Notes: a model not told the origin generated them from the letters alone. 64,000 nt of DNA from JAVJRN01 sp040218415 (GCA_040218415.1 JAVJRN010000067.1:141750-205749); one strand, 5' to 3'; positions 55,501-63,200 are shown, counted from the first letter of the stretch. Numbers and translations are program-made.

Positions 55501-57550
55501 CGGATTTGTAGGAATTGAACCGCCTAACAAGGTGTATGCAGAATCTGGTTTTTATAATATCCAAATGATGCTAAGAGGTGAAAATAACTGTGAAACTAAC
55601 TTGACGAAAGAGGTATCTGTTGCGCCATTCATAGAGCCAGAGATGAGTGTCACGGAGAATATTAGCTGTCAAGGATACAAATATGAGTTCATGATTGATA
55701 ATCAGACTGAAATACCCGAGGGTTATGAAACCACATATATTTGGTCTCTAAATGATAGCATTGTCGGGCGTGGTTTTGTGCTGGATCCAATCATTTTGTT
55801 TGCGGATTCATTAAGCGAGAAAAAGTATGATTTAGTTTTTCAAATGTCTTTCGGAGAGTGCTTAGCTTCTTGGTCACAGCCATTAAATACGGCTGTATTT
55901 GAAGCTGATATTGAAATTAAAGCCGCTGATAATTACATATGTATGGGGGATACCATCACTTTTGAATCTTTAGGCACAAAAGACCCAAATGCCCAAATTA
56001 CATGGGACTTTGGAGATGGGGGTGTTGTGCTAAATAATTTAACAGCAAGCTATGCATACACTTCGGCTGGAAGCTATGAGGTGATTTTGTCCATGTTTAT
56101 TCCCGAATGCGAGATTACTGCCAGAGATACTTTTAACATTATTGTAGAACAAGGCCCTGATATCAGTTTTCAAGCTCCAATTTCGGCATGTCTCGGTGAA
56201 GTAATTACTATTCAAAATAATGGACTTATCAAATCTGATCAAACGATATGGGATTTAGGTGATGGCAGATTAAAAAATGGTTTGACTCCTGGTATATTTA
56301 GTTTTTCATCGGTGGGCGACTATCAAATCGAAATGAAACTAACTGGTGCAAATGGCTGTGTTAGTACCACATCGAAAATCATTTCAATTAAGGATAATCC
56401 GTTGATTGATTTTGAGATTGATGAGCTGGTATGTGAAGGAGTTCCTGTCAGTTTCAATAACCTGACAACAGGAGCGAAAAGCTATCGATGGTATATTCAT
56501 GAATTGGGAGACACTACACTTGCAACTAACTTCAACCGGGTGATCACCACTATTGGTAATTATCACATTACGCTAGAAGCCTACACTGACTTTTCCCAAA
56601 AAGGATGCGTCCAGAGCCTAACCAAAACATTCACTGTACAAAAATCACCTCAAGTCACCATAAATGTGCTTGATGATAAAGTGTGTCAATCTGAAAGAGT
56701 CAAGGTGGGAAACAATTCGGTGGATAATCAAATCAACAATTGGTTTTTGGAGGATTTTTTCACGGGAGAGAGAAAGGCAAGTCTTGGAAGTACAAATGGC
56801 TTAGATAGTCTTTCATTTGAAGCCAGAGTGCCAGGCACATTGCGTGTAGTACTGGAATCATATTCAGTAGAAGGTTGTATGATCATCGGTTATGACACAT
56901 TGGTGGTTTATCCAGAGGTTTTGCCAACCATTGATACACTGAAGGACAATGTCTGTGGTGGAAGCGTTTACACTTTTGAAAACCTGACGGATGTTCCAGA
57001 TTCTTTAAATGCTCGTTATTCTTGGTACAGGGATAGTCTTCTGATTGGCAACACGTATAACCCTGAACCTCAGACTTTCTACGGCGAGGAATTTATTACA
57101 AAAGAGTCCTTGATCAGTGTTAAGCTGGAATATGAAGGGTGTGTTTATTCGGAAACAATTCCTATTGAAGTACCAGGCCTGTTGGATTGTAACTTTGTGT
57201 TGCCCAATGTTTTTTCACCGAATAATGATGGGTTTAATGATCGAGCTACGGTCATCATTCACCCCAATACAAGGAATAATCTGACATTCCTGGAGATTTC
57301 CGTGTACAATGCGGTAGAGAACCTGGTCGGTAAAATTGTGATAAAGAGAGCGACCGTGGCTGATCAAATGGAATGTATTGAAGGGTGTGATGCGTCCTTC
57401 ACGGCTGAAGATTGGTACGATTATGCCGGATGGGATGGTAATATTGGGGGAGCTCCGGCACCAAGGGGCGCTTATATGCTCAAGGTTGCAACGGATTGCT
57501 GTTCGGCAGATCCAAGGGCTAAAACAGGTTTAATACAATTGATAAAGTAA
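46526..57550 (+). CDS. Giant (3674 aa) SBBP / Ig-like / PKD repeat surface protein with T9SS type B sorting domain
   Basis: The start is TTG 46526, giving MFARLKRPLIILLLCSIIGI, a Sec-type signal or anchor; no better start retains that segment. Residues about 100-310 form the conserved domain found before SBBP repeats (FFVNKGQFKDDDIKYVLKRH). SBBP-type repeats follow at about 330-760 (TYFGG, SYYGGSKDDYINGMSI). Then come many Ig-like and PKD domains with the W-x-F/L-G-D-G core near residues 1980, 2435, 2618, 2811, 2985, 3160 and 3241. The last 115 residues (LPNVFSPNNDGFNDRATV ... APRGAYMLKV) are the gliding-motility-associated CHU_C domain used for type B sorting by the T9SS. It is likely a secreted or surface adhesin. 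The PorP/SprF gene begins six bases later, which fits a substrate-translocon pair. Confidence 0.93.
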   Translation: MFARLKRPLIILLLCSIIGIITIFSLYKGPIQLDKPISETSSLKESAIISSEQEILQNQVASSAEVLFSNRQPKEPITKRVSNQKELVKAVSIKDLSEIKTKAGFFVNKGQFKDDDIKYVLKRHGLRMVLRSNSLSYYLLYERHTDAGTQSFVDHIGVELIGSNPQPEIETFGESADKHNYFLGDIKATGVTHFKQVIYKDIYPGIDMLFEASAPEKDRFGAKYSFIVHPGADPSQISVSYSGQKGLSTMESTGDKHFVDIADLLTIETSGGAIGEEITSIYTVDEHNTKASVSGQFVKKDGFVAYDIPTYDQSKTLVIDPEVVTVNLNVATYFGGVEADNITDVNGDENYIYALVETKSDGYASIGAYDESLSAGEKTDILIAKFTKDLKGLEAATYFGGSETEFPTSLKISEKQIIIGGYTDSNDIHDHNEKILSNHGLNDILVAVFNKELTELELVVVSGGVKDDYLMDLEIEGNGIYTTGFTNSTGLNSLGDNYSNNLEDAFLSKYDLNDGNQSWFIYTDGLAGSAKGGGIAIGANTIYYAGSSTFRYLNVVDVDAFYVSSFDLDGNRINSKNFGEDAVNGISEISGMDLDITNDRLVISGNLTGNAIDDLSVKSQRTFGGGESDGFISSMDITTFAVDWSSYYGGSKDDYINGMSIDCNGNINIVGNSHSTENIATESGYSNINKGSLAGGDGDAFLAKFTPEGNRYWGSYFGDGNSDAANAIALSEGGNIVICGKTTSNQGIVPDGSDVYQPKPENGERGFIAIFCDILIPSPPSSKTVTYNSNVTFSVGIDYCGEDNATYSWSGPSGLISGADQADLILNNVTDADAGRYCVTVTTPCGSEEVCARLRVVSLTGNNVCLDTESKLNDTAPDQELIKLDFPDITIYEDEVATDFISNIQYKWSVFPATGANKVVDPNDRSEILILDMTDFRADFRTIYVSPEEAGKYTYSLELKYNDSRQDPVEVTDITTVDIEVYDHPTLDPVSNVVLCEGETSSITIGSDLALAKYEWELIDNAGGNISISEGNSGTESNLNATTDVFEKVFELADNVTTDQSGVLQIIPTSNNNDCLGDPIDINITVKPRANLTTDDNGQSTYCSGNEVTINFGAEGFSVTTFSWNRAAVTDVSPNTSSGEDLSAGSLIETLTNGSNSKKTVTYNISGDFNGCTSDISQSVTILPASTVNDISDQQVCNGEAFSVSITTNITDSDAIGYHIVVVEANTNISGQSDVNEAPAYDSNSPFIFSQTLTNETNSDQVLTYTVTPYQLDSKGVECPGDAKSFKTTVYPTSDIIVENIEVCESEAVNLEFSSNVDGANIAYEMSLDAGLSYSGALIDSVQNSGQLTGFFSFSESSPTSSLSATISFTTQYSDCEGDSKDITITVQPQPDIEIAGNAIICGDTPAALVAITQLSSVVWQWNDPDGNEISGANSGNYNPSEPGTYSVKVTETNTGCTNTETVSVTKPEQIDFDPELVSSGGDDVCAEDGVELSLTITTGTPDALQWERKNADDSYEAIVGANSRILTITEGGSYRIVINPGTDCEQFSNDKEIVFSPLPDLTISADNLDLCPNDQLNLTSTITENGATISSIQWTYAPANETLQINVESGNELNPQIVFPDYTGESVIVYEVIMTVLTADGCLARDTIALTLNPNPAASFTLDNEICNGFTNSITPTTNSQRVDKLQWKVFDEKDADVTGSIVSNDTIEIPDFSFPNNFTQSTLTYRVELKVVSLPGCGSTSSQQISVLPQPEMIISGETSGCSGTTFSLYSENSSPKDGRSFQSTTWYMDGVEVSSNSTFSDILTNDDTIINLNFKIDLIGKTFTGCLDTTSTTITVYPDARAKFTPTNNLFGCAPFNIISAGGLSDAVDYPDANDPDGYIWKYYLDGSNDPIVTGTGITPPDYIIENADQTLRVELTASSLNNCADSVSAVTFTTYSDPVPDFTMAAETCSEQTVNFTDNSLLSNNDAIQENAEYTWDFGDGNTSTVREPTHSFINSSNTDPIDYTVKLTIKIGDCSKEVSKKITVNPLPKADFNIDNSCAGGKVTVANSSKGIDLEYKWTESTGQVQFDNDESENPTLTLPDNQSSDASYTIKLVAKTRGVECSDEVTQEISVSNRPVAVLGNLPDQGCDNELSVDGSGSIGQNLNYSWKVLPIGDSPFGATFNDPNAATTTLVLPQNINLGNNAYTIRLIVESEGCLDSTDHRFTLNPQPLTQFGASATEICVGTTVKFQNLSLTFVENESIADLKFEWSIDDVVQAVSRDFEFTFDVTDLTEIRTYQVSLTSESSDSCRSTFTQQIIVNPNAKSSFTIEADKGCAPFKISDRNNILLTEFPSSNGSYLWRIVDLNDNELLRSEGNTPPDYEITEPNTSVILELIAIPNATGCKSDTTEQIFTTYEESTANFILNEDAVCEDAVIALSDDLTTNADSVVWNFGDGSAFLLGTGISVEHSFINYSFTKDTIYQITQYTYSENDCADSTSLDITVHPKPNALFTLQNACGGDTVTVNNLSEGKGDLRYQWSTDPQTDIVVLGADQSNPRFVINSENQSDIQFDITLIVTSEDNCQQTYSKELIIFGDPVAKISGSAIVCNGSEEIFTSVLPETSSSLAPDSLYIWNFGDGTIDTVKAPIRAKAHTYLDTGQFVITLGVLNLGGCYDVDSMSVRVIAIPEAKFVKTLRSYNASGSVLNDSIVGEDNDRICGPRVIMTIENLSFDYEAGETYQWDFGRGQNDILMGKQPGEIVFAQNDYKDTTYQVSLTVTNQCGSSTYNDEVTIIPSPVADFTFDWDYGCDEVPAVIINNSRGLPSKYYFDFGDGSPIFSTTDSQPIGHIFDNTGSSDTTYFISLIAENECGIDTLTKAFTIIPNDIRASASIGAADNHFCVGEEITVRANGVNNENADILWLTSDGRIFQDEQEVSLTFDKAGSYSIYLDVFVPLCNNSAKDTIDIVIETGPVLDFEVTESVCFGDSVKITNISVEQSSSTIWSLGDGTGFVGIEPPNKVYAESGFYNIQMMLRGENNCETNLTKEVSVAPFIEPEMSVTENISCQGYKYEFMIDNQTEIPEGYETTYIWSLNDSIVGRGFVLDPIILFADSLSEKKYDLVFQMSFGECLASWSQPLNTAVFEADIEIKAADNYICMGDTITFESLGTKDPNAQITWDFGDGGVVLNNLTASYAYTSAGSYEVILSMFIPECEITARDTFNIIVEQGPDISFQAPISACLGEVITIQNNGLIKSDQTIWDLGDGRLKNGLTPGIFSFSSVGDYQIEMKLTGANGCVSTTSKIISIKDNPLIDFEIDELVCEGVPVSFNNLTTGAKSYRWYIHELGDTTLATNFNRVITTIGNYHITLEAYTDFSQKGCVQSLTKTFTVQKSPQVTINVLDDKVCQSERVKVGNNSVDNQINNWFLEDFFTGERKASLGSTNGLDSLSFEARVPGTLRVVLESYSVEGCMIIGYDTLVVYPEVLPTIDTLKDNVCGGSVYTFENLTDVPDSLNARYSWYRDSLLIGNTYNPEPQTFYGEEFITKESLISVKLEYEGCVYSETIPIEVPGLLDCNFVLPNVFSPNNDGFNDRATVIIHPNTRNNLTFLEISVYNAVENLVGKIVIKRATVADQMECIEGCDASFTAEDWYDYAGWDGNIGGAPAPRGAYMLKVATDCCSADPRAKTGLIQLIK

Positions 57551-57556
57551 TAAGCC

Positions 57557-58954
57557 ATGAAAAAATTACTCTACGTTGTATTAATATTCGTTTTTGGGTT
57601 TCTATCAGAAGCTCAGGTTTCACCTATTTTTCAGGTTCACCCCATGAAGTTTGATCTGCCAGCCTTCAATCCGGCTTTTGCCGGAGATAGCGAAAGTTCG
57701 GGGTTGAGGCTGATTAGTAATTTTGGGATACTCAGGCCTACGGTGAGTGACAAAATGGATTACAACACTTACCTAGGTATAGACACCAAAATACCTTTAA
57801 ACAGTGGTGCGACCTCCTTTATAACTACTGGAGGAACCTTTAATTTTAATTCCTATTCCATAGAGGGAGATTTGGGTACATTGGCTCAACCCGAGAATCA
57901 ATTCAGGTATGAATATGGGTTTGCAGAAGTGTATTTAGGTCTCCGTTTGCCTACACGTTTCTCTCGGAAAACCCTAAAAAAGAGAGGCGCAAAAAAATCT
58001 ATTGATGCGGATCTGCGAACTTTTAAGAAGTTAAAGACTCCCGCAGAAAGGCTCATTCAGCAGTTAGATCAACCACAATCGCCAGTGAAGCCATACGATA
58101 CTTATGCTAATTTGAATAAAGCAGCCATGTGTAGCTGGGAGTCCGTTTCAGATTTTATTGCTTTTAATATGCTGTTCGGTACAGATATCATGCAAGTAAG
58201 AGGGATTAATACGGGAGCAGTTTTCGGGGATCAGATTATGTTCAATACTCTTGGATCTACGGCGGGTCCATCTTTCAATCCTTACAGCATGGCGGGTAGT
58301 TCCAGAGATCCTATGGCACAGATCAATGTAACAAACGAAAACACACCTTACCTTGGCGTGGGTATTCTTTATCATTTGGTCTTGTATCGGCAATATGTTA
58401 TCCGGATGGGGGCAACCATGAAAAGTCTACTCAGAAATTATACCGGTTTACCTGCAAGTAATCAGGTGTCTTCACCACTTAAAATACTGCAGATTAGTGG
58501 CTACAGTGCCATAGGGCTGAAGAACAACATGGGGTTTCACATGATGTATATTGATCAAAATCCAGAGTACTATCCTGAATTTAGTGGTCCAGTAAACCAG
58601 TGGCGATTCGGAGCTAATTATGGTTTTAAAACGAGGGGAGTAGTAAGCAGAGCTGAAATGGGGGAATCTGTCGCTTATGAGAGTACTGATCTTGGATTTG
58701 CTTTGAATATACTAAAAGACAATAGTTATATAATTTCTCCTTTTTTTGGATGTAAAATAAGAACCAATACCAATTTCTCATCCTCTCACAAAAACAAACT
58801 GGGTAACAAAAAATACAACGAGAAGAATTTTTCAGGATCTATTTTCACGGTAACCTTCAACTATGACATGTATCTCGGCAATCTTTCTCAGAAAGATCTT
58901 GGAGGGAATTATCGTTTAGGAATAGTGTGGCAACAGTGGAGGAGTGTAAGGTGA
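57557..58954 (+). CDS. PorP/SprF family T9SS outer-membrane protein
   Basis: The 465-residue protein has a signal peptide (MKKLLYVVLIFVFGFLSEAQ) and the PorP/SprF opening (FDLPAFNPAFAGDSESSGLR), followed by barrel strands. SprF-type proteins sit in the outer membrane and are needed for delivery or anchoring of the long repeat adhesin encoded just upstream (as SprF for SprB). It is about 130 residues longer than most PorP/SprF (around 330); the extra part includes a basic insert (RKTLKKRGAKKSIDADLRTF) and a middle region. The gap to the preceding gene is six bases, so they are one operon. Confidence 0.9.
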   Translation: MKKLLYVVLIFVFGFLSEAQVSPIFQVHPMKFDLPAFNPAFAGDSESSGLRLISNFGILRPTVSDKMDYNTYLGIDTKIPLNSGATSFITTGGTFNFNSYSIEGDLGTLAQPENQFRYEYGFAEVYLGLRLPTRFSRKTLKKRGAKKSIDADLRTFKKLKTPAERLIQQLDQPQSPVKPYDTYANLNKAAMCSWESVSDFIAFNMLFGTDIMQVRGINTGAVFGDQIMFNTLGSTAGPSFNPYSMAGSSRDPMAQINVTNENTPYLGVGILYHLVLYRQYVIRMGATMKSLLRNYTGLPASNQVSSPLKILQISGYSAIGLKNNMGFHMMYIDQNPEYYPEFSGPVNQWRFGANYGFKTRGVVSRAEMGESVAYESTDLGFALNILKDNSYIISPFFGCKIRTNTNFSSSHKNKLGNKKYNEKNFSGSIFTVTFNYDMYLGNLSQKDLGGNYRLGIVWQQWRSVR

Positions 58955-59026
58955 TTTTCATGAAGTGAATTTTCGTGGTATAGATTGCTATGGTGTGTAT
59001 CCAATGCGGTTCTTCCAGAGGTCTTC

Positions 59027-60736
59027 CTAATCAAAATTCAATTTTTTAAATTCTTCTTTCATAGCAGGTCGGTTTTTGTGTTGATTTATTAAGGATTCTT
59101 TTAACGCCTTTGCGGCAGACTTTCCTCCTTTTAGTTCTGCCATTTTCTTGAGATACTCCACCAGCGAAACATAAGCATTTCTACCGGTATGCCTTGCTTC
59201 AATTTCAATGCCCGCTTTGTAATACTCCAATAGCTCAAAAGAATATTTCTCTTTGAGCTGATCAGTATATGAGATAATGGAATGAATGTTATTGGAAGCC
59301 GTCACTATTTCAAACAATTCATCTATCATCTGCTCCTCGATGTAGATTTGTGCTAGATTTTTTAAGGATATACCTCTGAAAAACTCTACACTTGGTTTCT
59401 TCAATTCAGTAATCAGGACGTTTCTTAATTTCACCCATTCAGCACTGGAACTACTCTGCTTGTAGTATCGGTAGTACTTAATTTCAGAGGTATTTTCTAT
59501 AAAAAGTTCTCTAGCCAGAGCATTGAACTTCTGATTATGGTTTTGATTTTTGTAAAGCACTAGCAATTGATCCTTCCATTGACGTGCTGTACCAGGTGCC
59601 TTCTCTTGATGAGCAATGTGAATTCCTTCCAATATCAGTTCCTCAGCTTTTTCCGAGTTGTGTTCTGCCAAAAACTGATCAACCCTTATTTGTCTGAATT
59701 CTGCAAAGTGAAGGTAGGTATCGATGATCATGTCAGCCTCTTTAATTCTCCCCTCTGATTGGAGTAGCTTTATTTTTTGCCCGATATATTGTTGTAAATG
59801 GTATTTATCATGCCAATTATCTTGCTGCTTTAAACGGTTAACCTGAGTTTCTATAAATCGATAAGCAACATCTATTTGATGAGTCAGAATAGCAGTTTCA
59901 AAAAATAGTGACTCTAAATGTTCGCCCAAGCCATAATTATTATAGTCGGCTATTTTCACCTGTTCAGCCAGCCATTCAAATATTTTTACTTTCAGATCCT
60001 GAGAAGGGGACTCATGAAAAGCCTTTTCAATAATGGTAAAAGACTCATCTATAGCGCCACTACATTCTCCAGATGAATCGTCCATATTTTGTATGGCTTT
60101 TACTGCCTCCATGATTGAAGCAGCTGCAATGCAAAAAGCTTCGTTATGATTTTTATTGGCGATAAACCTGTCAGCTTTAATTAAGAAATCATTTAGATCA
60201 TTAGTAGCCTTATGCGTATTTCGATAATCAATATATCCCTGATACTCATAATTTTCGAAAATACCATTTATTTGATTCTGATAATAGGGGATATTGTCAG
60301 CATCTTTAGCAGACGTAGGTTCACTAAAAAATAGTTTTACCTGATGTCTGAAATCCTTATTTTGGTGCCCTAAATCAAGCATGAATTGTTTCAAATCATT
60401 TAAACTCGCATTATTGATCAAATCCTCCCAATTGTCAGCCTCAACCGTCTCAACTGAAGAAATAGGAGATGTTTTTGGTTCTTCAATCCTCAGAGCAACA
60501 GCCGCGATGTGTTTGCAAATAGCTTCATCATAAGGACAATCACAAGTATAATTGGTGATGCGGTTGTTTTCAGATTCGATCACCACCTCATAGACTCCAA
60601 AACTTCCTTCTACCTCGGCAAACCAATTGCCAAGTTGATCATCTTCTAATTGAAGAATGTTACCGTTATCGAAATACTCCTGCCCACGCTGTAAAATTAT
60701 AGTCGGTATTAGTTTGATAAACTCTTGTAGCGTCAT
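59027..60736 (-). CDS. SWIM zinc-finger protein with long helical repeat tail
   Basis: The 569-residue protein begins with a domain ending in the SWIM finger NYTCDCPYDEAICKHIAAVA (CxC...CxH), preceded by the typical RGQEYFDNGNIL. The rest, about 480 residues, is alpha-helical and TPR/HEAT-like (for example LKVKIFEWLAEQVKIADYNN). SWIM fingers bind zinc and mediate DNA or protein contacts. No helicase domain is fused, so it is a SNF2-free SWIM protein. It is transcribed alone and has no evident partner. Confidence 0.85.
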   Translation of the reverse strand: MTLQEFIKLIPTIILQRGQEYFDNGNILQLEDDQLGNWFAEVEGSFGVYEVVIESENNRITNYTCDCPYDEAICKHIAAVALRIEEPKTSPISSVETVEADNWEDLINNASLNDLKQFMLDLGHQNKDFRHQVKLFFSEPTSAKDADNIPYYQNQINGIFENYEYQGYIDYRNTHKATNDLNDFLIKADRFIANKNHNEAFCIAAASIMEAVKAIQNMDDSSGECSGAIDESFTIIEKAFHESPSQDLKVKIFEWLAEQVKIADYNNYGLGEHLESLFFETAILTHQIDVAYRFIETQVNRLKQQDNWHDKYHLQQYIGQKIKLLQSEGRIKEADMIIDTYLHFAEFRQIRVDQFLAEHNSEKAEELILEGIHIAHQEKAPGTARQWKDQLLVLYKNQNHNQKFNALARELFIENTSEIKYYRYYKQSSSSAEWVKLRNVLITELKKPSVEFFRGISLKNLAQIYIEEQMIDELFEIVTASNNIHSIISYTDQLKEKYSFELLEYYKAGIEIEARHTGRNAYVSLVEYLKKMAELKGGKSAAKALKESLINQHKNRPAMKEEFKKLNFD

Positions 60737-60876
60737 GTTGAGATCAATTGATTTTAAGACTTGTAAAAGTAGTTGCTTTTACTTTTCACCTAAGAAGTGA
60801 AATCGCCCCAAATGACGATATTGTGATGTTTTATTGATAATGATTTACAAATAATTGCTAAGTGATAAGGCCTGAA

Positions 60877-61018
60877 TTTCAGCATCTAAATACACTTTCC
60901 ATAAGTTGTAACTCAGATCGGGATATTCCAATTTATTGAGCTAAGTTTTCCATGAATTTGCGGCTGCTTTTACTTGCGTCAAAATCAAATTCATTTGCTT
61001 GTGGTCAAGCTGGATATC
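60877..61018 (-). pseudogene. Vestigial second copy of the hipA 3' end
   Basis: About 140 bases are clearly related to the 3' end of the intact hipA (61649-61788). The shared start is TTTCAGCATCTAAA and the stretch CATAAGTTGTAACTCAGATC is identical in both; most of the rest matches with scattered changes. Reading it on the minus strand gives LDHKQMNLILTQVKAAANSW, against LDQRQMDLILNEVKGAVSLW in HipA, then a frameshift and a stop. It is a decayed remnant without coding capacity. The duplication brackets the YoeB-type TA pair. Confidence 0.75.
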
Positions 61019-61089
61019 TGCATTGAACACCGCAGAGGACTTTTATAGTAGATTTTTATTAATATGTATTGATTCTCTTTATGAGCGAG

Positions 61090-61374
61090 TTACTTCTGTC
61101 CGTAATGTCCTTTGGCAGAAACAATTGTCACAGTTACAATTTCATCCACCACTTTGTAGATTAGCCTGTCTTTCTTATTGATTCTGCGTGACCAATATCC
61201 TTCCAAATCATACTTGAGTGCCTCAGGTTTTCCGGTTCCTAAATAAGGGTGTATTTAGAGTTCTTGGAGAATCTTCACAATTTTCTTAAAAGAGGCTTTG
61301 TTACCAGATGACTTAAAAGATTTGATTTCCTTTTTTGCTTCTGGCTGGACAATAATTATATACTTTCCGTCCAT
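61090..61374 (-). pseudogene. YoeB/Txe-type mRNA interferase toxin with internal stop
   Basis: ATG 61374 opens MDGKYIIIVQPEAKKEIKSF and runs to an in-frame TAA at 61257-61255 (codon 40). The same frame then continues IHPYLGTGKPEALKYDLEGY, WSRRINKKDRLIYKVVDEIV and VSAKGHYGQK, stop at 61090. This is the complete C-terminal half of a YoeB/Txe toxin, whose catalytic Arg/His/Tyr lie there. Family proteins usually have Glu at the position of the TAA, one base change away. The toxin is therefore inactivated by one nonsense change, with otherwise intact sequence, which suggests a recent event. It starts inside the antitoxin gene end. Confidence 0.85.
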
Positions 61375-61553
61375 GCTTTGACATCATCAACCTTTTCACC
61401 TTTTTGTTTCTCGGCCTTTCGTATTTTAGCAACAAATCGTGGGTCATAGGGGCTATTCTGGACTTTTTCCACAAAATCAACAGACTCGATCAGTTGCATA
61501 AATGCCTTTCCTGCCTTGGTACGTTCGTTTACTTTAATGGTAATTATGGCCAT
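61356..61553 (-). CDS. Antitoxin of the YoeB-type pair
   Basis: The 65-residue protein (MAIITIKVNERTKAGKAFMQ...) has the pattern of small Bacteroidota antitoxins paired with Txe/YoeB toxins: a short beta/helix N-terminus, then FVEKVQNSPYDPRFVAKIRK and an acidic C-terminus (VDDVKAWTESI) that would cover the toxin. The toxin start codon lies inside its final codons (19-base overlap), typical for TA operons. It still looks intact although its toxin is broken. It may now be a free antitoxin. Confidence 0.7.
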   Translation of the reverse strand: MAIITIKVNERTKAGKAFMQLIESVDFVEKVQNSPYDPRFVAKIRKAEKQKGEKVDDVKAWTESI

Positions 61554-61650
61554 TTTTTCAGCTTTTTATCAAAATTACTAAATGTAACGTTAATGTTTAC
61601 CAATAAATTCAGGGTACATAAGCATTCAAAAAATATGAAAATTGTGTGTT

Positions 61651-62901
61651 TCAGCATCTAAATGCACTTTCCATAAGTTGTAACTCAGATCGGGATATTC
61701 CGATCTGCTGAGCTATATCTTTCCATAAACTTACGGCTCCTTTTACTTCATTCAAAATCAAATCCATTTGCCTTTGATCAAGCTGAAAATATTGGCCGAC
61801 ACTCATGGCCAATTCAAAATTCAAATCATTGGACATGGTGTCAATATTGATCGCCAAACCATCTTTGTCGATAGAAGGGTTGATGTCATAAGCAGGAGAG
61901 AGCCGCCAGCCTTCGTTTGTCAATAAGAAACCATGATTTCGTAGATGGTCATCAGTGTTGGATATGGCAATATTGAAAACCATTCTTCGCCACAGTTGGT
62001 GCAAGTCAGTGGTGTTTTCCGCTCCGGAGAATTGGATAAACTCGGCAAGTTCTAAATAGCTCGGGTTTTGATCTCTGATGGTGTCTTCATTATTGCCAGT
62101 CATGGTCATGGCAGAGGCAAAGTGAATACGTTCGCCATGTTGCCTATCAAAGCGTTTGGTAAAGAAGGTGTGATGATGTCCAGAGACTTTTTCTATTTTA
62201 GATTCCGCCATATCAATGCCCGACTTCAATGCCAATGTATAGGCCAGATATTCCCAAAGTGCTTTGTCAATGGTGTCATTCTTCGAAGGGAATTTGGCAA
62301 TCCATGGATGACCCGTATCGTCTAAAATATTGGCTTTTGGTCTTGCACCACCTAGCGAAGAGCCTGGAGCCATGAGTATGGCTAGCCATTTTCTTGTCTC
62401 ACCGTCATTCGCATCTGATTCTAATTGACTAGCGCCATATTGTAGTTCTCTAATGGACGACCAAGGTGGAGTAGGGTATTCATTGTTATCATCCAAAAAG
62501 GCACCATTTGGATCAAGCTTGAAACGCAAAGCACCCATTCTACTAGGGTCATATACACCGAGCAGAAAGTCAATGTCATAAAGAGTGGAGACAGGCTTTT
62601 GACTTTCTTTGGAAAGCATAGCATGACGTCTTTTCATCAGCGTGCGACCCCAAGTATCTGGCATAGAGTCTGTGAAAACGCCAAAATTGTCTTTGTTCAC
62701 AGGATATTGTGCACCTGAGTAAAAGCCAATGTCCGGGTCTAGCAAAAAGGGTTGTTTGGATTGGAGCCACATAAGGTCATATTCAAGGCTGAATGATTTC
62801 CGGCCTTTCCCTTGATGAGCCGATAGGATGCCAATCAATTTTGGATCTGGCATTCCCATCCAATGTGCATAAACGAAGATGTCTGTTTTACCCGTACCCA
62901 T
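61651..62901 (-). CDS. hipA: HipA-type serine/threonine kinase toxin
   Basis: The 416-residue protein has the HipA domains: an N-terminal lobe (DIFVYAHWMGMPDPKLIGIL), the Gly-rich loop with the autophosphorylation-type Ser in PGSSLGGARPKANILDD, the ATP-contact ALWEYLAYTLALKSG, the catalytic NIAISNTDDHLRNHGFLL (the Asp of DDHLRNHG) and metal-binding SPAYDINPSID. HipA kinases modify glutamyl-tRNA synthetase in E. coli and halt translation; the target here is unknown. All kinase residues appear intact. It follows hipB by two bases on the minus strand. Its 3' end exists again as a remnant at 60877. Confidence 0.93.
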   Translation of the reverse strand: MGTGKTDIFVYAHWMGMPDPKLIGILSAHQGKGRKSFSLEYDLMWLQSKQPFLLDPDIGFYSGAQYPVNKDNFGVFTDSMPDTWGRTLMKRRHAMLSKESQKPVSTLYDIDFLLGVYDPSRMGALRFKLDPNGAFLDDNNEYPTPPWSSIRELQYGASQLESDANDGETRKWLAILMAPGSSLGGARPKANILDDTGHPWIAKFPSKNDTIDKALWEYLAYTLALKSGIDMAESKIEKVSGHHHTFFTKRFDRQHGERIHFASAMTMTGNNEDTIRDQNPSYLELAEFIQFSGAENTTDLHQLWRRMVFNIAISNTDDHLRNHGFLLTNEGWRLSPAYDINPSIDKDGLAINIDTMSNDLNFELAMSVGQYFQLDQRQMDLILNEVKGAVSLWKDIAQQIGISRSELQLMESAFRC

Positions 62902-62903
62902 GT

Positions 62904-63200
62904 TTATTTGCTTTTCAAAAGCTCAAGATCTTGCAGTTTTCTGCCCAGTTGATCATCAGCGGCAAGTTTGAGGAAATCTTCATGTAAGCCCAATACACGA
63001 AGGACGTTGAACAAGGCACCCACCGAAACACTAGCTGTTCCTCTTTCTAGTAAATACAAGGTATTTCGGGCAATCCCAGCACGCTCTGCTACTTGAATAG
63101 CAGTGAGTTTTCTTCGCTTTCTGGCCAGTTTAATATTTTCTCCAAGTTGCTCCAATATGAGCTGGTGTTTGGGAAACAATATTTGCTTCTTGCTTTTCAT
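62904..63200 (-). CDS. hipB: HipB-type helix-turn-helix antitoxin
   Basis: From ATG 63200 (MKSKKQILFPKHQLILEQLG) the protein has a lambda-repressor HTH: LARKRRKLTAIQVAERAGIA then RNTLYLLERGTASVSVGALF. The frame is open to 63251, but the extra residues (MIGNQIYLLLSTKSKFE) do not fit the family. It would bind and neutralise HipA and repress the operon. A perfect 10-bp inverted repeat 90-124 bases upstream is a candidate operator. Confidence 0.9.
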   Translation of the reverse strand: MKSKKQILFPKHQLILEQLGENIKLARKRRKLTAIQVAERAGIARNTLYLLERGTASVSVGALFNVLRVLGLHEDFLKLAADDQLGRKLQDLELLKSK

